A stretch of DNA of 64,000 nucleotides from Cryptomeria japonica (taxonomy: Eukaryota; Streptophyta; Pinopsida; Cupressales; Cupressaceae): assembly GCF_030272615.1 (NCBI RefSeq), contig NC_081408.1:613907977-613971976 (forward strand), written 5' to 3'. Position numbers and translations under genes: made by a program. Positions within the stretch are counted from its first letter, which is position 1; each line of letters starts with the position of its first letter. Below are positions 25,965 to 38,300 of this stretch, piece after piece. The notes under the pieces were generated by a model. It was not told the origin of the DNA and ran no database searches. It saw only the letters and a program-made list of their open reading frames with translations.

Positions 25965-26361
25965 CCACCAATTCTACTTTTTTGTCAACACCAAAGTGTT
26001 TGACTAATCCTCCACTATGTTTTTCCTTTATCAGATTTTACCTCATAGAACTCTTAGGTATACACAACTGAACTCCTCTGAATAACATCCCATTTTGAAT
26101 GAAATAATCAAATTATTTTCTTCTATCTACCATAACCAGTTCTCTAAATGCTCTCCAAGGTTTTGCAAAATCCAGGTCATCATCAGACTAGGTCTTTAAT
26201 TCCTCAAATCCTAATACTGTCACTCTCATCTCTGTTAGCAAATTCCTCCTTCTACTTAATGCATCAACAACTTTGTTAGATTTCCCACTTCTATGTTTCA
26301 ACACAAAAGTGTAACTCTACAAAAACTCTACCCATCTCATATGTCTCTAATTCAACTTACT

Positions 26362-26598
26362 CTAACTATTCAAATACTGCAAGGCTTGATGATCGGTATA
26401 TAACACAATCTCCTTAGGAAACATGTAATGTCTCCACTTCTTCAAGGCTTGAACTATGGCATAAAATTCCTGATCATACATTGAATATCTCCTTCTTGCA
26501 TCATTCAACTTCTCATTGAAATAAGCTAATGCTCTCCCTTCCTGACTCAATATGACTCCAATTGTAGTTCTACTTGCATCACAATCTACTTGAAACAC
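26362..26598 (-). pseudogene. Gypsy RNase H
   Basis: RNase H of the RT_RNaseH type: VDCDAS at the start, YDQEFYAIV in the middle, [10 protein letters not shown] at the end, so the three catalytic acidic positions are visible. It follows RT on the minus strand. Confidence 0.85.
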
Positions 26599-26639
26599 TT
26601 TGTTGAAATTTGGTAAAGCTAAAACATGCTATTCAATCA

Positions 26640-27540
26640 CTTTCTACTTCAATAGTTCAAAACTTCTATCTTCTTCGGTTGTCCACTTGAATTCTTTCCT
26701 ATCCCCTCTCATTGTCTTAGTTATAGGGTTACAAATAGAACTAAAATTTATGATAAACTTCTAGTAGAAACTAGCCAATCCATGAAATGATCTTACCTCT
26801 CCAATGCTTTCTGGTGTAGGCCATTCAACAATTGCTTTTACCTTTTCAGGGTCCATCTTCAATCCATTTGCAGATATTACAAATCCCAAATAGACCAACT
26901 CTTTCTTCATGAAAGTATACTTCTTTAGGTTTATCAACAAATTTTCTTCCCTCACCTCTATAAAACTTGTCTTAAATGCAATAAATGCTCCTCTTTTGTC
27001 TTACTAAAAATCAGAATGTCATCCAAATATACAATAACAAACTTACCCAAGAATTTCTTTAATACATCATTCATGAATCTCATGAAAGTACTCGGTGCAT
27101 TAGTCAACCCAAAAGGCATCACAAACCATTCATACAATTCTTCATTTATCTTGAATGATGTCTTCCACTCATCTCCTTCCCTGTTCTGATATGCTGATAT
27201 ACACTCTTCAAGTCTATCTTTGTGTAGTATTTGGCTCCACTCAAATAGTCCATTATGTCATCCATCCTAGGTAAAGGAAAGCGATATTTCATTGTGATCT
27301 TGTTTATTGCTCTAGAATCGGTACACATCCTCCATTCTCCATTCTTCTTAGGTGCTAATATTGTTGGCATTGCACAAGGACTCAAAATTTCTCTGATCAA
27401 ACCTTTCTTCAACAATTCCTACACTTGTCTATTCAACTATTCATTCTCTACTGGTGTCATCCTGTGTGTAGATTTGTTAGGGAAACTAGCTCCAGGAATT
27501 AGGTCCATGCAATGATTGATGCTCCTCATGGGTGGTAATC
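26640..27540 (-). pseudogene. Gypsy reverse transcriptase
   Basis: Starts with the DLIPGA...P.E pre-RT segment (27480-27540), then [13 protein letters not shown], the [20 protein letters not shown] block and [11 protein letters not shown]. The catalytic YLDDILIFSKT motif is at about 26995-27035 and the LGFVISANGLKMDPEK block at 26850-26900. A frameshift lies near 27140-27180 and stops occur elsewhere, so it is inactive. Confidence 0.88.
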
Positions 27541-27727
27541 CATTAGACACATTATTTGAAATGATGTCTTCATACTCTGTTAGCAACTCCTTTATCTCTT
27601 ACGATTGTTCTTCATGCTCCAGGTTCTCAGTCTTCTGAGGAACTAAGGCAAAACACACATTCTGATGTCTCATTCCATCTAGGAATTTCCTTCCATCCAC
27701 CAAACAAATTCTAGCATTCCTACAGAC

Positions 27728-28114
27728 TTAAATCTTCAAAAGATCCTCCAAGGGTAACAAGGTTTGTTTCATCCCATTTACTATAATAGTGTATATGTTC
27801 TTTCTCCCGTCATGCATTGCCTGTCTATCAAGCTGCCAAGGTCTACCCAAAAAAAGGTGACAAATGTTCATAGGCATAATATCACACAAGAATTCATCAT
27901 GATAATTCCCAATTTTCAATTTCACCAAACATTGATTTCTTACTAACAACTTATCAGCATCCTGAATCCATGCTATCTGATAAGGCTTAGGGTGTTTCAA
28001 TCTTTCCAACTTTAATTTATTCACCATTTCTTTTGAAACAATATTATTTGAACTACCACTATCAATAACAACTTTACAACACTTACCAGATACCTTACAT
28101 CTGGTCTTGAACAA
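27728..28114 (-). pseudogene. Gypsy aspartic protease
   Basis: A 128-codon frame with the retropepsin active site DSGSSNNIVS near its start and the flap-distal FLGRPWQ block near residue 90. It processes the polyprotein in intact elements. It is separated from RT by stops. Confidence 0.85.
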
Positions 28115-28261
28115 ATTTCTCCTCTACAAGGGCTCTTCATCTCTTCTAGCATGACACAAAGCTCTCCTCGTCATCAGTAGTTCTCCATCTTCTAGTTTGT
28201 TAGCTGATCCAGTGGGACTTTCTTCCACCTATTATGTTCTCCCAGTGCTCTTTGTCTTCTT

Positions 28262-28306
28262 ACTTTTGAAAGAATGGTGTCCTTCTCCTCCACACTTAAA
28301 GCAAGT
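28262..28306 (-). pseudogene. Gypsy gag zinc knuckle
   Basis: Reads CFKCGGEGHHSFKS, a CX2CX4HX4C knuckle whose last Cys is Ser. It lies between capsid (28535) and protease (28114), as expected for gag nucleocapsid. Stops and shifts separate it from both. Confidence 0.75.
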
Positions 28307-28534
28307 ACCTCTAAACACTCTCTTGTCTTGTCTTCGATCATCTTTTCAAAAAATCTCATTCAGGTAGCCATTAGGTTCTCTCCTTTGGTAGAAATTTCTG
28401 TCATCCTTCTGGTATGAATTACCTTCTTTTCTTACTTCCTTATCCTTGTTTTGATCTGTATAGGTTCCTCTTTCTCTGAAATATCCTCTTCCTCCTTGAA
28501 TTTTTCCTTTGGAAAATCTTCCGCCTCTACCTCT

Positions 28535-29068
28535 CTATCTTTGCTCATGTCTTTTGTTCAACTTCTCTTCTTCTTTCACGACATATTTATAAGCTTCTTC
28601 AACACTCATCAACTTTATCAAACTTAGTTTATCTTGTATAGACATCCACACTCCATTTAAATATCTCACAACTTGTTCAACCTCATCATTGACATGTCTG
28701 AATCTGATATTCAATTGGTAGAATGCTTCGGTATACTCCTTCACGCTAGATTCCTTCTGCTTCAAGTTCTGCAACTTCCAGAATAAATTTACTTGATAAT
28801 CAGCTGGCATAAACTTTGATTTTGACTTGGGAACCATCCCCTCCCATGATTTGATCTTCTCTTTACCCCTTCTCTGTCTATCAATTTGCAAATGTTCCCA
28901 CCAAAGAGATGCATGACCTTTCAATATGGTACAAGCATATTTTACCTTTCTTTCTTTTGCGGTGTTCTCAAAATCAAAAATTTTCTCCATCTCTGAGATC
29001 CAATCCATTAATTCATCTAAATCCAACTTTCCATCATACTCCAGTGGGGTAAAATGTGGTTTAATGTT
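28535..29068 (-). pseudogene. Gypsy gag (partial)
   Basis: Reads KPHFTPLEYDGKLDLDELMDW at its start, then a retrotransposon capsid domain with the typical WWEHLQ, FWKLQNLKQ and SVKEYTEAF blocks, and ends EEKLNKRHEQR at 28535. The frame near 28580-29026 is open for 163 codons. The true start is missing at the right junction. Gag forms the particle that packages element RNA. Confidence 0.85.
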
Positions 29069-30403
29069 TCATTTTTGGAGAAGTTGCGGGTAGGATGGAA
29101 CACATATCTTGGGTTCCTTAAGATGGCATATGCAGATGTCCTAAAACATGTATAGATTTGATCATTCGGTGAATGTGTATATATGTACAGGCAATTTTGA
29201 GACACACCCTATCTTTGATATTGTTGTCAAAGGGGGATAGATGAGGTAAAAAATATACACACTGATTGTATGTATGGAGTGTATAGTCTGGTGTAATGCA
29301 GATTTTTGGATTGTTGATCTAAGGGGGAGCCTTAGAATTCTTTCATTCTTTCATCCAGTGTACAGGTTTCACAAGTTTTAACACTTAGACATTTTTTTAC
29401 AGGTGTTGCCATCAATTCCAAAGGAGGAGATTGTTGGCAATTGATACTCATCCGACGATCTTTGATACTTGATTTATGGTCTAGGGTTGTCATTGATGGC
29501 AACTCCTATTGGGGACTTGATCTGACGGTCGTGATTCATCTTATCCAGAAGCTAGAGTTAACTGGTAGGCAGTTAACCGGTACAACAGGGTATCTCAATA
29601 ATGTTTTGGTCCGAAATAATTTCCGATGATTGAGGTAATTTTGGTGGTTGATTTCATGTTCTTGATGAATATAAAGATCCTTAGGAAGCATGCGAATACA
29701 CTCTTTTGGTCCAGTGCTATGTTTTGTTCTAAATTGAAGCTGACTTGGAGCTACACGTTATACTTCTTGAAGCGAACTTGAAGGAAATTACTTTTGTGCT
29801 AAGACCGGATATATAAGATCGAATTGGTGATTGGTTTTGGTGGTAATACTATTGTGGTGATCCATTTTGGTGCGATTGAGCGTAGTTTCACATGCACACT
29901 TTTCTTACAGACTATCCGATAGCTGACTGAGATAGAAACAAAGTATTCAACAGAGCAAAGACAGTCAGAGATTCAATGCTTAATCAGAACTCATTCTTGG
30001 ATAGTCAGATGCTACTTGAGAGTTCATTTCATTCATTATATTTTGTCATTGTAATAAATTTGTAAGTCAGTGAAACTTCCTTGAAGGTTTTAGCCTTTCA
30101 GGCAATTATAATTGAGCAGTGAGCTCTAGGCAGTAAGCCTGAATGCAAGTGCATTTCCCATCCATGTAATATTTATGTACTCCTAGCCATAGTATATGAA
30201 TATTGTGGGTTTCAGCCCCACCGTGGTTTTTCCCTTTCCGGGTTTCCACGTAAAAATTATGGTGTTGTGGATTATTTGTTGCATGTTTATGTTCTTTTAT
30301 GTTATGCATTGCTAACCGGTGGATAAATAATAAGTTTATGGATTTGACTTCTGATAGATCACTGATTCACCCCCCCCCCTCTCAGTGACCCTTGATTCTA
30401 ACA
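29069..30403 (+). mobile_element. 3' end of an LTR retrotransposon
   Basis: Non-coding 3' sequence (29069-29417) with GTTGCCATCAATTCC, a PPT (CCAAAGGAGGAGAT, 29418-29431) and a complete 3' LTR (29432-30403). The rest of the element is replaced by the Gypsy fragment at 29068. Confidence 0.8.
29432..30403 (+). repeat. 3' LTR (972 bp)
   Basis: TGTTGGCAATTG to GATTCTAACA. It contains AGTGAGCTCTAGGCAGT, CCACCGTGGTTTTTCCC, GGTTTCCACG and GATTCACC with an 11-C run before CTCTCAGTG. These are the common marks of the LTR family that recurs through this window. Confidence 0.85.
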
Positions 30404-30514
30404 ACATAGTCATAGATTTATTATGATTTCCCTAACTTCATTGGGACTATCCTAACTTCATTAAGATTGTCATAACTTCATTAGGGAAGTCATAATGAAT
30501 GTAAGATAGTCATA
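30404..30514. repeat. Degenerate minisatellite (CTTCATTAGGA-type)
   Basis: Loose repeats of CCTAACTTCATTAGGA-like units of about 17-20 bp. The array continues at 35104 after the TIR element that splits it, and a related array is at 43740-44110. Confidence 0.75.
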
Positions 30515-30540
30515 GGGTAAGTGCACAAAGATGGTGGTCA
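30515..30540 (+). repeat. Left terminal inverted repeat
   Basis: GGGTAAGTGCACAAAGATGG and six further bases, perfectly repeated in inverse at 35074-35099. Confidence 0.88.
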
Positions 30541-30580
30541 GAAAAGTGGACACACCCCCAAAAAACATGAAAAACAACAA

Positions 30581-30835
30581 AACACGCACGAGGTATTTTA
30601 AATTTAAAGAACCTCGTACGTGTTTAGGCTCGTTTTGTCGAGCCTAACCAAATCTAAACCGCGTATGAGGTTTAAAGTATACTAACCGCGTATGTGGTTT
30701 AAAAACTAAAACCACGTACGTGGTTTAGAAACTAAGAACTCCATATGTGATTTAAAAACTAAAACCTCGTATGTGGTTTAGAAACTAAAAACCCCGTACG
30801 CGGTTTTAGTTTGTAAACCACGTACGCATTTGTCT
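30581..30835. repeat. Left subterminal array of palindromic CGTAYG boxes
   Basis: About eight boxes of the type AACCNCGTAYGNGGTT, each nearly palindromic, at roughly 30609, 30658, 30685, 30711, 30738, 30764, 30791 and 30818. Most are 26-27 bp apart, joined by TTAGAAACTAAA. An inverted-repeat pair (GGCTCG...CGAGCC) lies near 30628-30647. Confidence 0.85.
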
Positions 30836-31059
30836 ATCAATAAAATGCAACATTTATCATTCCATTAGGTATTTTTTGTAAGATATATCAATTAAATATT
30901 TCTTATACTTTAAGTTATATTTTATGTATATATTTTCAGGATGTTTGAGAGTGGTTCCAGATCTCTAAGAGTTGTAATGCAGATTCTAGTTTTTTGAGTA
31001 TTCTTATAAATTTCAGACTTAGTCAAATTTCAGTAATCAACATGCTTATATCAATATTA

Positions 31060-32043
31060 TCTCTTTCATCTCTTCCCTACATTCCCCCTCTCTCTTCCTT
31101 AACCCCTACCTTTTTGTCTCTTACGCATCTCCCTCTCTACTTTCTTCCCTCTCTCGGGTATCTCTCCCTCTCTTTCTTATCTCCCTTAGCCTCTTTCTCT
31201 CTTTTATCTATCCCTCTCTCAAATATCTTTATCTCTCACTCTCTCCCCCTCTCTTCAGTCTCTCTCTCTCTCTCTCTCATTCTATCCCTCTCCCTCCCCC
31301 TCCCTTTCTCTTCCTTTGTCAAGTATTTATTTCCCTCTAACTCTCTTTCTCTCAAGTCTCTCTCTCTCTCTCAAGTCTCTCTCCCTCTCTGCCTCTATCT
31401 CTCTATCTCACTCTCCTCCTTTGTCAAGTGTATCTCTTTCCCACTCTCTCCCTACCTCCCTGCCTCCATTTCTATTTTTCACTTAAGTCTCTCTCTCTCT
31501 CTAAAGTCTCTCCCTCTCATCCTCTTTCTCTCTATCTCACTCCCTCCTTCTCTCAGGTGTATCTCTCTCTCATTCTCTCCCTCTCTCCCCCCTCCCTCTC
31601 TCCCTTTCTTATTACCTCTATTTCTTACTCTCTCCCTCTCTCCCTCTCTTCTCACCTCTCTCTCTCTAGTCTCTTGTACTCTCCTTCCATCCCTTCCTCC
31701 CTCTCACTCAGACTCTCTCTATCTCTCACCCTATCTTTCTCTCTCTCTCATCTTCCCTCCCTCCACCTCTTAGGTCTCTCTTTCTCTCCCAATCCCTCTA
31801 TCCACCTCTTAGATCTCTCTCTCTCTCTCTCTGAGTCCCCTTCTCTGTGTCGCTCTCTATCTCTATCTCTCCCTCTATTCCCCCCCCCCCCTCTCTCTCT
31901 CCATCTCTCTTTGTCTCCCCCCTTCTCTCTCTCATTTATCTCTTGTCTCTCCCTCTCAGTATCTATTTGTCTATCTCACTCTCCTCCTCTCTTAGGTGTA
32001 TCTCTCTCCCATTCCCTCCCTCTCCTCCCCCTCTCTTCCTCTA
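31060..32043. repeat. CT-rich tract inside TIR element
   Basis: Degenerate CTCTCTC/TCTCTCAAGTCTCTC DNA, the same style as 4110-4426 and 22563-25508. Long Ser/Leu frames are low-complexity artefacts. Confidence 0.9.
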
Positions 32044-33380
32044 TAGGGTCATATGGTATTCTTAGGGGTCATATGGTACCCTAGGGATCCATGCATGTGT
32101 CCTAAGGGGTCATAGGACACCATATGACTCCTTAGGACACCATATGACCCATAACGACACATAAGAGGTCATACGGAGTCCTAAGGGGTCATAAGATACC
32201 ATATGACCCCTTAGCACACCATATGACCCATAATGACACCAAATGGTGTCCTAAGGGGTTATAGAGCACTATATGACCTCTTAGGACACCATACGACCCA
32301 TAACAATACCATATGGAGTCCTAAGGGGTCAAATGGTGTCCTAAGGGGTCGTAGGAGAACCAAAACTTGGAGGACACCATTTTGTGTTTTTTCATGTCAT
32401 ATGGTATTCTTAGGGGTCATATGGTATCCTAGGGATCCATGCATGTGTCTTAAGGGGTCATAGTACACCATATGACCCATAACGACACATAAGAGGTCAT
32501 ATGGAGTCCTTAGGGGTCATAGGACACCATATGACACCAAATAGTGTCCTAAGGGGTCATAGAACACTATATGACCTCTTAGGACACCATACAACCCATA
32601 ATGACACCATATGGAGTCCTAAGGGTCAAATGGTGTCCTAAGGGGTCGTAAGAGACCATATGACCCCTTAGGACACCATATGACCCCTAACGACACCATA
32701 TGGTGTCCTAAGGGGTCATAAGATGTCCTAGGGGTCATAAGGTGTCCTAGGGCTTATAGGACACCATAAGACACATAACGACACCATATGGTGTCCTAAG
32801 GGGTAATAGGACACCATATGACCCTTAGAACACAATATAACCCCTAACAACATCTAAGGGGTCATAAGACAATATATGATCCCTTGACACACCATAGGAC
32901 CTATAATGACACCAAATAGTGTCCTAAGGGGTCATAGAACACCATATGACCCTTTAGGACACCATATGGTGTTGTTATAGGTCGTATGGTGTCCTGAGGG
33001 GTCATATGACATTCTATGACCCCTTAGGACACCATATGGTGTCGTTATGGGTCGTATGGTGTCTTAAGGGGTCATATGGTGTCCTAAGGGGTCATAGGAC
33101 ACCGTATGACCTCTTAGGAAACAATATGAACTCTAATGACACCTAAGGATCATATGGTGTCCTAAGGGGTCATAGAACACCATATGACCCTTTAGGACAC
33201 CATACGACCCATAATGACACCATATGGAGTCCTAAGTGGTCAAATGACATCCTAAGGGATCATAGAACACCATATGACCCCTTAGGACACCATATGACCC
33301 ATAACAACACCTAAAGGGTCATATGGAGTCCTAAGGGGTCATAAGACACCATATGACCCCTTAATACACCATACAATCCA
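32043..33380. repeat. CATATG palindromic minisatellite with 348-bp higher-order period
   Basis: Built from GGGGTCATATGGTGTCC and its complement GGACACCATATGACCCC, alternating with CCTAAGG, in both orientations, so the DNA is self-complementary at many scales. A larger block starting ATATGGTATTCTTAGGGG recurs at 32051 and 32399 (348 bp apart), including GGGATCCATGCATGTG, showing higher-order duplication. Confidence 0.9.
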
Positions 33381-33547
33381 TAAATATTATCCAACTAATA
33401 CATCCACATGATCCAAAGAAATCAATACGTTCATCTTCTTCAAACGTTTTACTTTATATCCTATCTTCTTTAAAAAAACCAAAAAAACCGACCACCTTGT
33501 CAATCTTCTTATCACCTCATCTATATGCAAACAAAAATAAGATATAT

Positions 33548-33860
<313 letters not shown>

Positions 33861-33879
33861 ACACATACATACACACATA

Positions 33880-34050
33880 TGTGTGTATATATATACTTAA
33901 TATATTATATATTATTATATACATATATATAAATATTATATACATATATATATAAATTATATATTATATATTTTTATATTATATATAAATTATATATTAT
34001 GTGTATATACACATATTATATATACAATATCATATTATACACACTCCCAA
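33880..34050. repeat. AT-rich TATATA stretch
   Basis: Nearly pure A/T with repeated TATATATA and ATTATATATTAT words, able to form many hairpins. No gene. Confidence 0.85.
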
Positions 34051-34064
34051 AATTTAAACAAACT

Positions 34065-34224
34065 TAGCGCGTACGTGCTATTTATAGTAAAAATAGCGCG
34101 TACACGCTTTTTATAGTAAAAATAGCGCGTAAGCGCTTTTTATAGTTAAGATAGAGCGTATGCACTTCTTACACCATAAGTACCTCGTATGCGCTTTTTA
34201 TACCATAGGTACCCCGTACACGCT
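34065..34224. repeat. Right subterminal array of palindromic GCGTACGC boxes
   Basis: Six boxes of the type AGCGCGTACRCGCT at about 34066, 34094, 34122, 34152, 34181 and 34211, spaced 28-30 bp, joined by TTTTATAGTAAAAATA. They mirror the left array in position, with a different box sequence around the shared CGTA core. Confidence 0.85.
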
Positions 34225-35073
34225 TTTGACTGCTTAGGCTTGGAAATAGGCCTGGATGACAAAGCTATGGTTTTGGAAGTTTGATTTCCCTCTATTTCCC
34301 TCATTTTTGACGTGTTTTATTTTATCAACTTGGTTTCTCGACTTTGTCATCATCAGGTTTACACTTCATCAAGTGGGTTTTTCTAAAATTTCCACCATAT
34401 TTTCACCCATCTTCTGAGCTTTCTAACCATATATTTTTTTTTTAAATTTGAACAACAATAACATATTATTATTGAATTTGTTTTACCAATGTCTCCATAG
34501 TTCTCACAGTCATACATGCACCATTTGTTTTAATAACTTTTGATATACCTATCCAAATTTAAAAAACCTTATATATTATTGTAGTGCACTTGATTCTTTA
34601 CAATTAAAAAAAAAAAAATGTATTTTCCAATTTTTTTAGTGCAACTTATGCTTCGTGCACGAACAGGTACCTAATTTTTAGGATGTGCTTGATTGGAAAA
34701 ATCATAAGAAAATAAATATTCAACAAAAAATTACAAAAAAATACACATCTTGTAGTGCTCACTCTTAACTATCTTTCTGCCAAAGGATTTGTCAAAATAC
34801 TAAATTTAACTATGATGTTTTTGATGCGCACGTTAGACACTATGTTATGTTTTTATGAAAAAATCAGGTTCTATTTTTTGTGTGTGAAGTATTTGACCCC
34901 CTTAGTCTTATCAAATTTTGAAAAAGCATAGTAATTTGGAAACTAGAATTAGAGTACTACAATATTTGTTCTTTGATTATCTTCATATCTTGAGTGGATG
35001 ACTTTCAAATTTTGCCTCCAAGTTCAGGTTCACCTGATTTCAGAAAAAAAGTGTCCACTTATACCCCCCTTTT

Positions 35074-35099
35074 TGACCACCATCTTTGTGCACTTACCC
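35074..35099 (-). repeat. Right terminal inverted repeat
   Basis: Inverse of 30515-30540, ending CTTTGTGCACTTACCC, followed by CATA. Confidence 0.88.
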
Positions 35100-35340
35100 C
35101 ATAGCTTCATTATGACTTCCCAAATGAGGTTAAGTCTGTCCTAATGAAGTTAAGATTGTCTTAATAAACTTATTATTGTCATAATGAACCTATCACTTTT
35201 CTAAGAACATAACATACAATTCTAATGAACCTAATGAACACATAACTATCTTAAGAAAGTTATGACAATCCTCAAAATGAATCTAAGATAGTCCTCCTAA
35301 AGTTACTACGGTCCTAGATCTTTATGAACTAATTTTATTG
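35100..35340. repeat. Degenerate minisatellite (TCCTAATGAAGTTA-type)
   Basis: Continuation of the array at 30404-30514. Units such as GTCCTAATGAAGTTAAGATT recur loosely. It directly precedes the transposase-like pseudogene. Confidence 0.75.
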
Positions 35341-35342
35341 TC

Positions 35343-38300
35343 ATGTTTGTGGTAGAAATCATGATGATGATGAGGAAACAACCAAAGAACCTAACACTAG
35401 ATGAGTGTGAAGCTAAGAATGTGCAAAAAAGAGAAGGAATGAGTCAACTTCGTGAAGGAAGGAAATTGAATACCATACAAGAAGACATGCCAATTCAAGA
35501 GGAACATGAAACAACCACCCAATTTAAGACAGATATGGAAATAGTGTCACATAGGCAACAAATGAAAAAGCTCCATGCAGTAAAACAATTGAATCCCGAG
35601 GTTGGGGGCACGTCATCTACGATTTCAAGTTGAGGGCACACCATCTCTCACACCTCAAGTTAAAGGCTCACCATCTACTACATCTCATGTTGAAGGAATA
35701 TCATCTCTCACATCTCAATTTGAAGGTACACCATCTATGACATCTCATGTTGAATCCACACCTTTTACAACATATCACATTGCAAGTACTTCAACATTAA
35801 TTTCAAATGTTGGAGGAAATAAATATTTTACATCTCAATTTCAAGGTATTCCATCCTTTTCATCTCTAGTTGAAGGTACACCAACTATCCCTAATGTTGT
35901 TAACATTCCTAGTGTTGAGGCAACTCTACATTTGAGAACACATCCTAGAGTTTTGCATAGAAATCCTAAGTATTTTATTGATATTGATGCTAATCTTCTC
36001 AAACCAATGATTGATAAGATTCCAAAGTGTACTTGTCAAAGCTATGCTACAATGATACATGGATCTATTATTTTTTAAGAAGTTAAAATTAGGCTAGAAG
36101 ATGTCAAATATTTGTTGAAATGATGAGGCAACTTAAATTCTTGGGCTAAGAACATTAGATGATTCAATTTAGAAATCTATTATAAAGAATTCAATGAGTG
36201 CATATGAGAGTGTGGGTTCTACCTCAAGCATGGAAGATAGTAATTTTACTCAATGAGTCATGGCATCAAAAATGATAAGCAATTGAATCAAGAAATCTCA
36301 CTTCATTACAAAGACAATTAAAGAATTCAAAATAAGTAGACCATATCTAATGAGAGCCATGGGACGGTGTCAAAGAGTGTAGGATTAAAATAACAATGAA
36401 TTATGCACATTCTCTAGTAGACTACTGCAGAAAGATAAATCAGTTGTTGAAGCCTTGACATCCCTAATTGATTAACAAAAATGTCTCTCCAATCAAAGAG
36501 ATGTTTTAAGGAGGATTGGTAGTCAAATTTGTGATCCACATCAAAATCATTTTTTGGATATGACTCAAACACAATTTTTTGCCAAATTTCAAGAGAGGTA
36601 TCCTCAAATTAAAATTAGTCAAATATATTTTGAAATGGTAAATCCTTTTTATGTCAAAATAAACCACATATTGAATTTTCTAATCATTATGGTGTTTATT
36701 GACATATATGTGCAGATTTGCATACTAACAATATTTTTAGGAATGTAACATAAAGGCTCCACCTAAATCTTCAAGAGATTTCATATCTAGCATCTTATGT
36801 GAAAGAGTGGATGGTCAAATATTTTACAAGAAGTTATGGTTGGATGGCACATGTGTTCATTGTGGTGGCTTGCAACTTTTGCCAATTTGTAAACATAAGG
36901 AAAGTACACATGCAATTGGAAAAAACTAGTGAAATGTGGAAAATATAAGACAATGGCCTAAAGTCTAAAGGATGGAATAGAAGAAAAAAGGTGTGAATTG
37001 CTTAGTGAAAAGGTTTTAGTGTACTAGTTTATGGGGATTTTTTGTGAGAATATAGTGTATGAGTATGAAAGGTATATCCACAGAGCTTTATGGTTGGACT
37101 CATAGTTCAAGTTATGAAAGGACACATTTCCACTTGATACCATCACTTTAGTTGTTGAATTTGTAGAGAACTACAAACTACAACCATTGAACGAGGTGCG
37201 ATCATAGTATTACAACTCCCCATAGGTTGCTATATTTGTGCATATAACATTCATTCATGTAGGTGATAGTATAGAGGAAAGTAGGAAGATATCGAGGGAG
37301 TATTATTTTTACATTAGTGATGATCCCACACATTCTATAGAGATTCTGCAAGGTTGATTTCAAATATTCTACCGTGATTTGGCTAGTAGGGGCATATCAT
37401 TCCGTTAGCATATCATATGGTTAGATAATTATGCATCACAATTCAAGAACTCCTAGATGTTTTATTTGTTGAGATGAATGCATAAGATCATTGGTGTTCA
37501 TCATATGTGAAATTTCTCTAACGTTGGGCATGGAAAGAGTGAGCATGATGGTGAAAGAGCATGTATTAAAATAGATTTAACACGAGAAGAGTTATAGTAC
37601 AAAGACAAAATTATGCGAAGTTGATAGATGCAAAACAAATTGTTGAGTGGTGTTATGCTACAATGGGTATAGATAATGAAGGTAAGTCTTCATTTCATAG
37701 ATATGTTTGGTTGGTAGATGATATTCATATTGTAAAATATGAGTATTGTTGTACATTGATAGGATTGAGTGAGATACATTCTTTCAGAAGCTCTAATTTA
37801 GTTTCATGGAGTATCCATACATGACAAATGGTATTCTTTTGTTCTTCATGTGGAGATCAAGCCTGGAATGAGTGTGAGTCAAACGAGTGGGTGGACAAAT
37901 CGTGTACAAGGCTTTCGAGCCTACTTGAGAGGTATTGACTCCTGACAACACTACAATTGATAGAGATGGAAGTATCTGTTGACTTTGACTACGTGTCAGA
38001 TCTAGTCCAATTGGGTAAATTATCCACATGCAAATTTAATAAAATTAAATATTTTAGCTTAATTGTTCAATAAATTCATCTTATTGAATGCACAGATTGA
38101 ATTGGAGGGTATGTTTATGTAGTTATTGCAGGTGATTTGACAATTAAGAAGGAATGAATTATTATCTGTGTCATTATGTTGAGGCAAAAAGGAAATTGGA
38201 AGCCCTTTTTAGAGATATAGACAACATTGAGTACTATATAAGACTAGTGGTTGTTACTAGAACATGGCTTAAAAGGTACCTAATGAAGAATTCAAATCTA

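Larger units (their letters stand above)
25497..29068 (-). mobile_element. Ty3/Gypsy retrotransposon fragment
   Basis: Minus-strand polyprotein remains in the order gag, zinc knuckle, protease, RT, RNase H, integrase. The order RT-RNase H-integrase is diagnostic for Ty3/Gypsy. Both LTRs, the integrase C-terminus and any chromodomain are missing. The left break lies just after the integrase motif [11 protein letters not shown], where CT-rich DNA starts. The right break is in the gag N-terminus near 29068, where the 3' part of another LTR element starts. Frameshifts and stops separate the domains. Confidence 0.9.
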
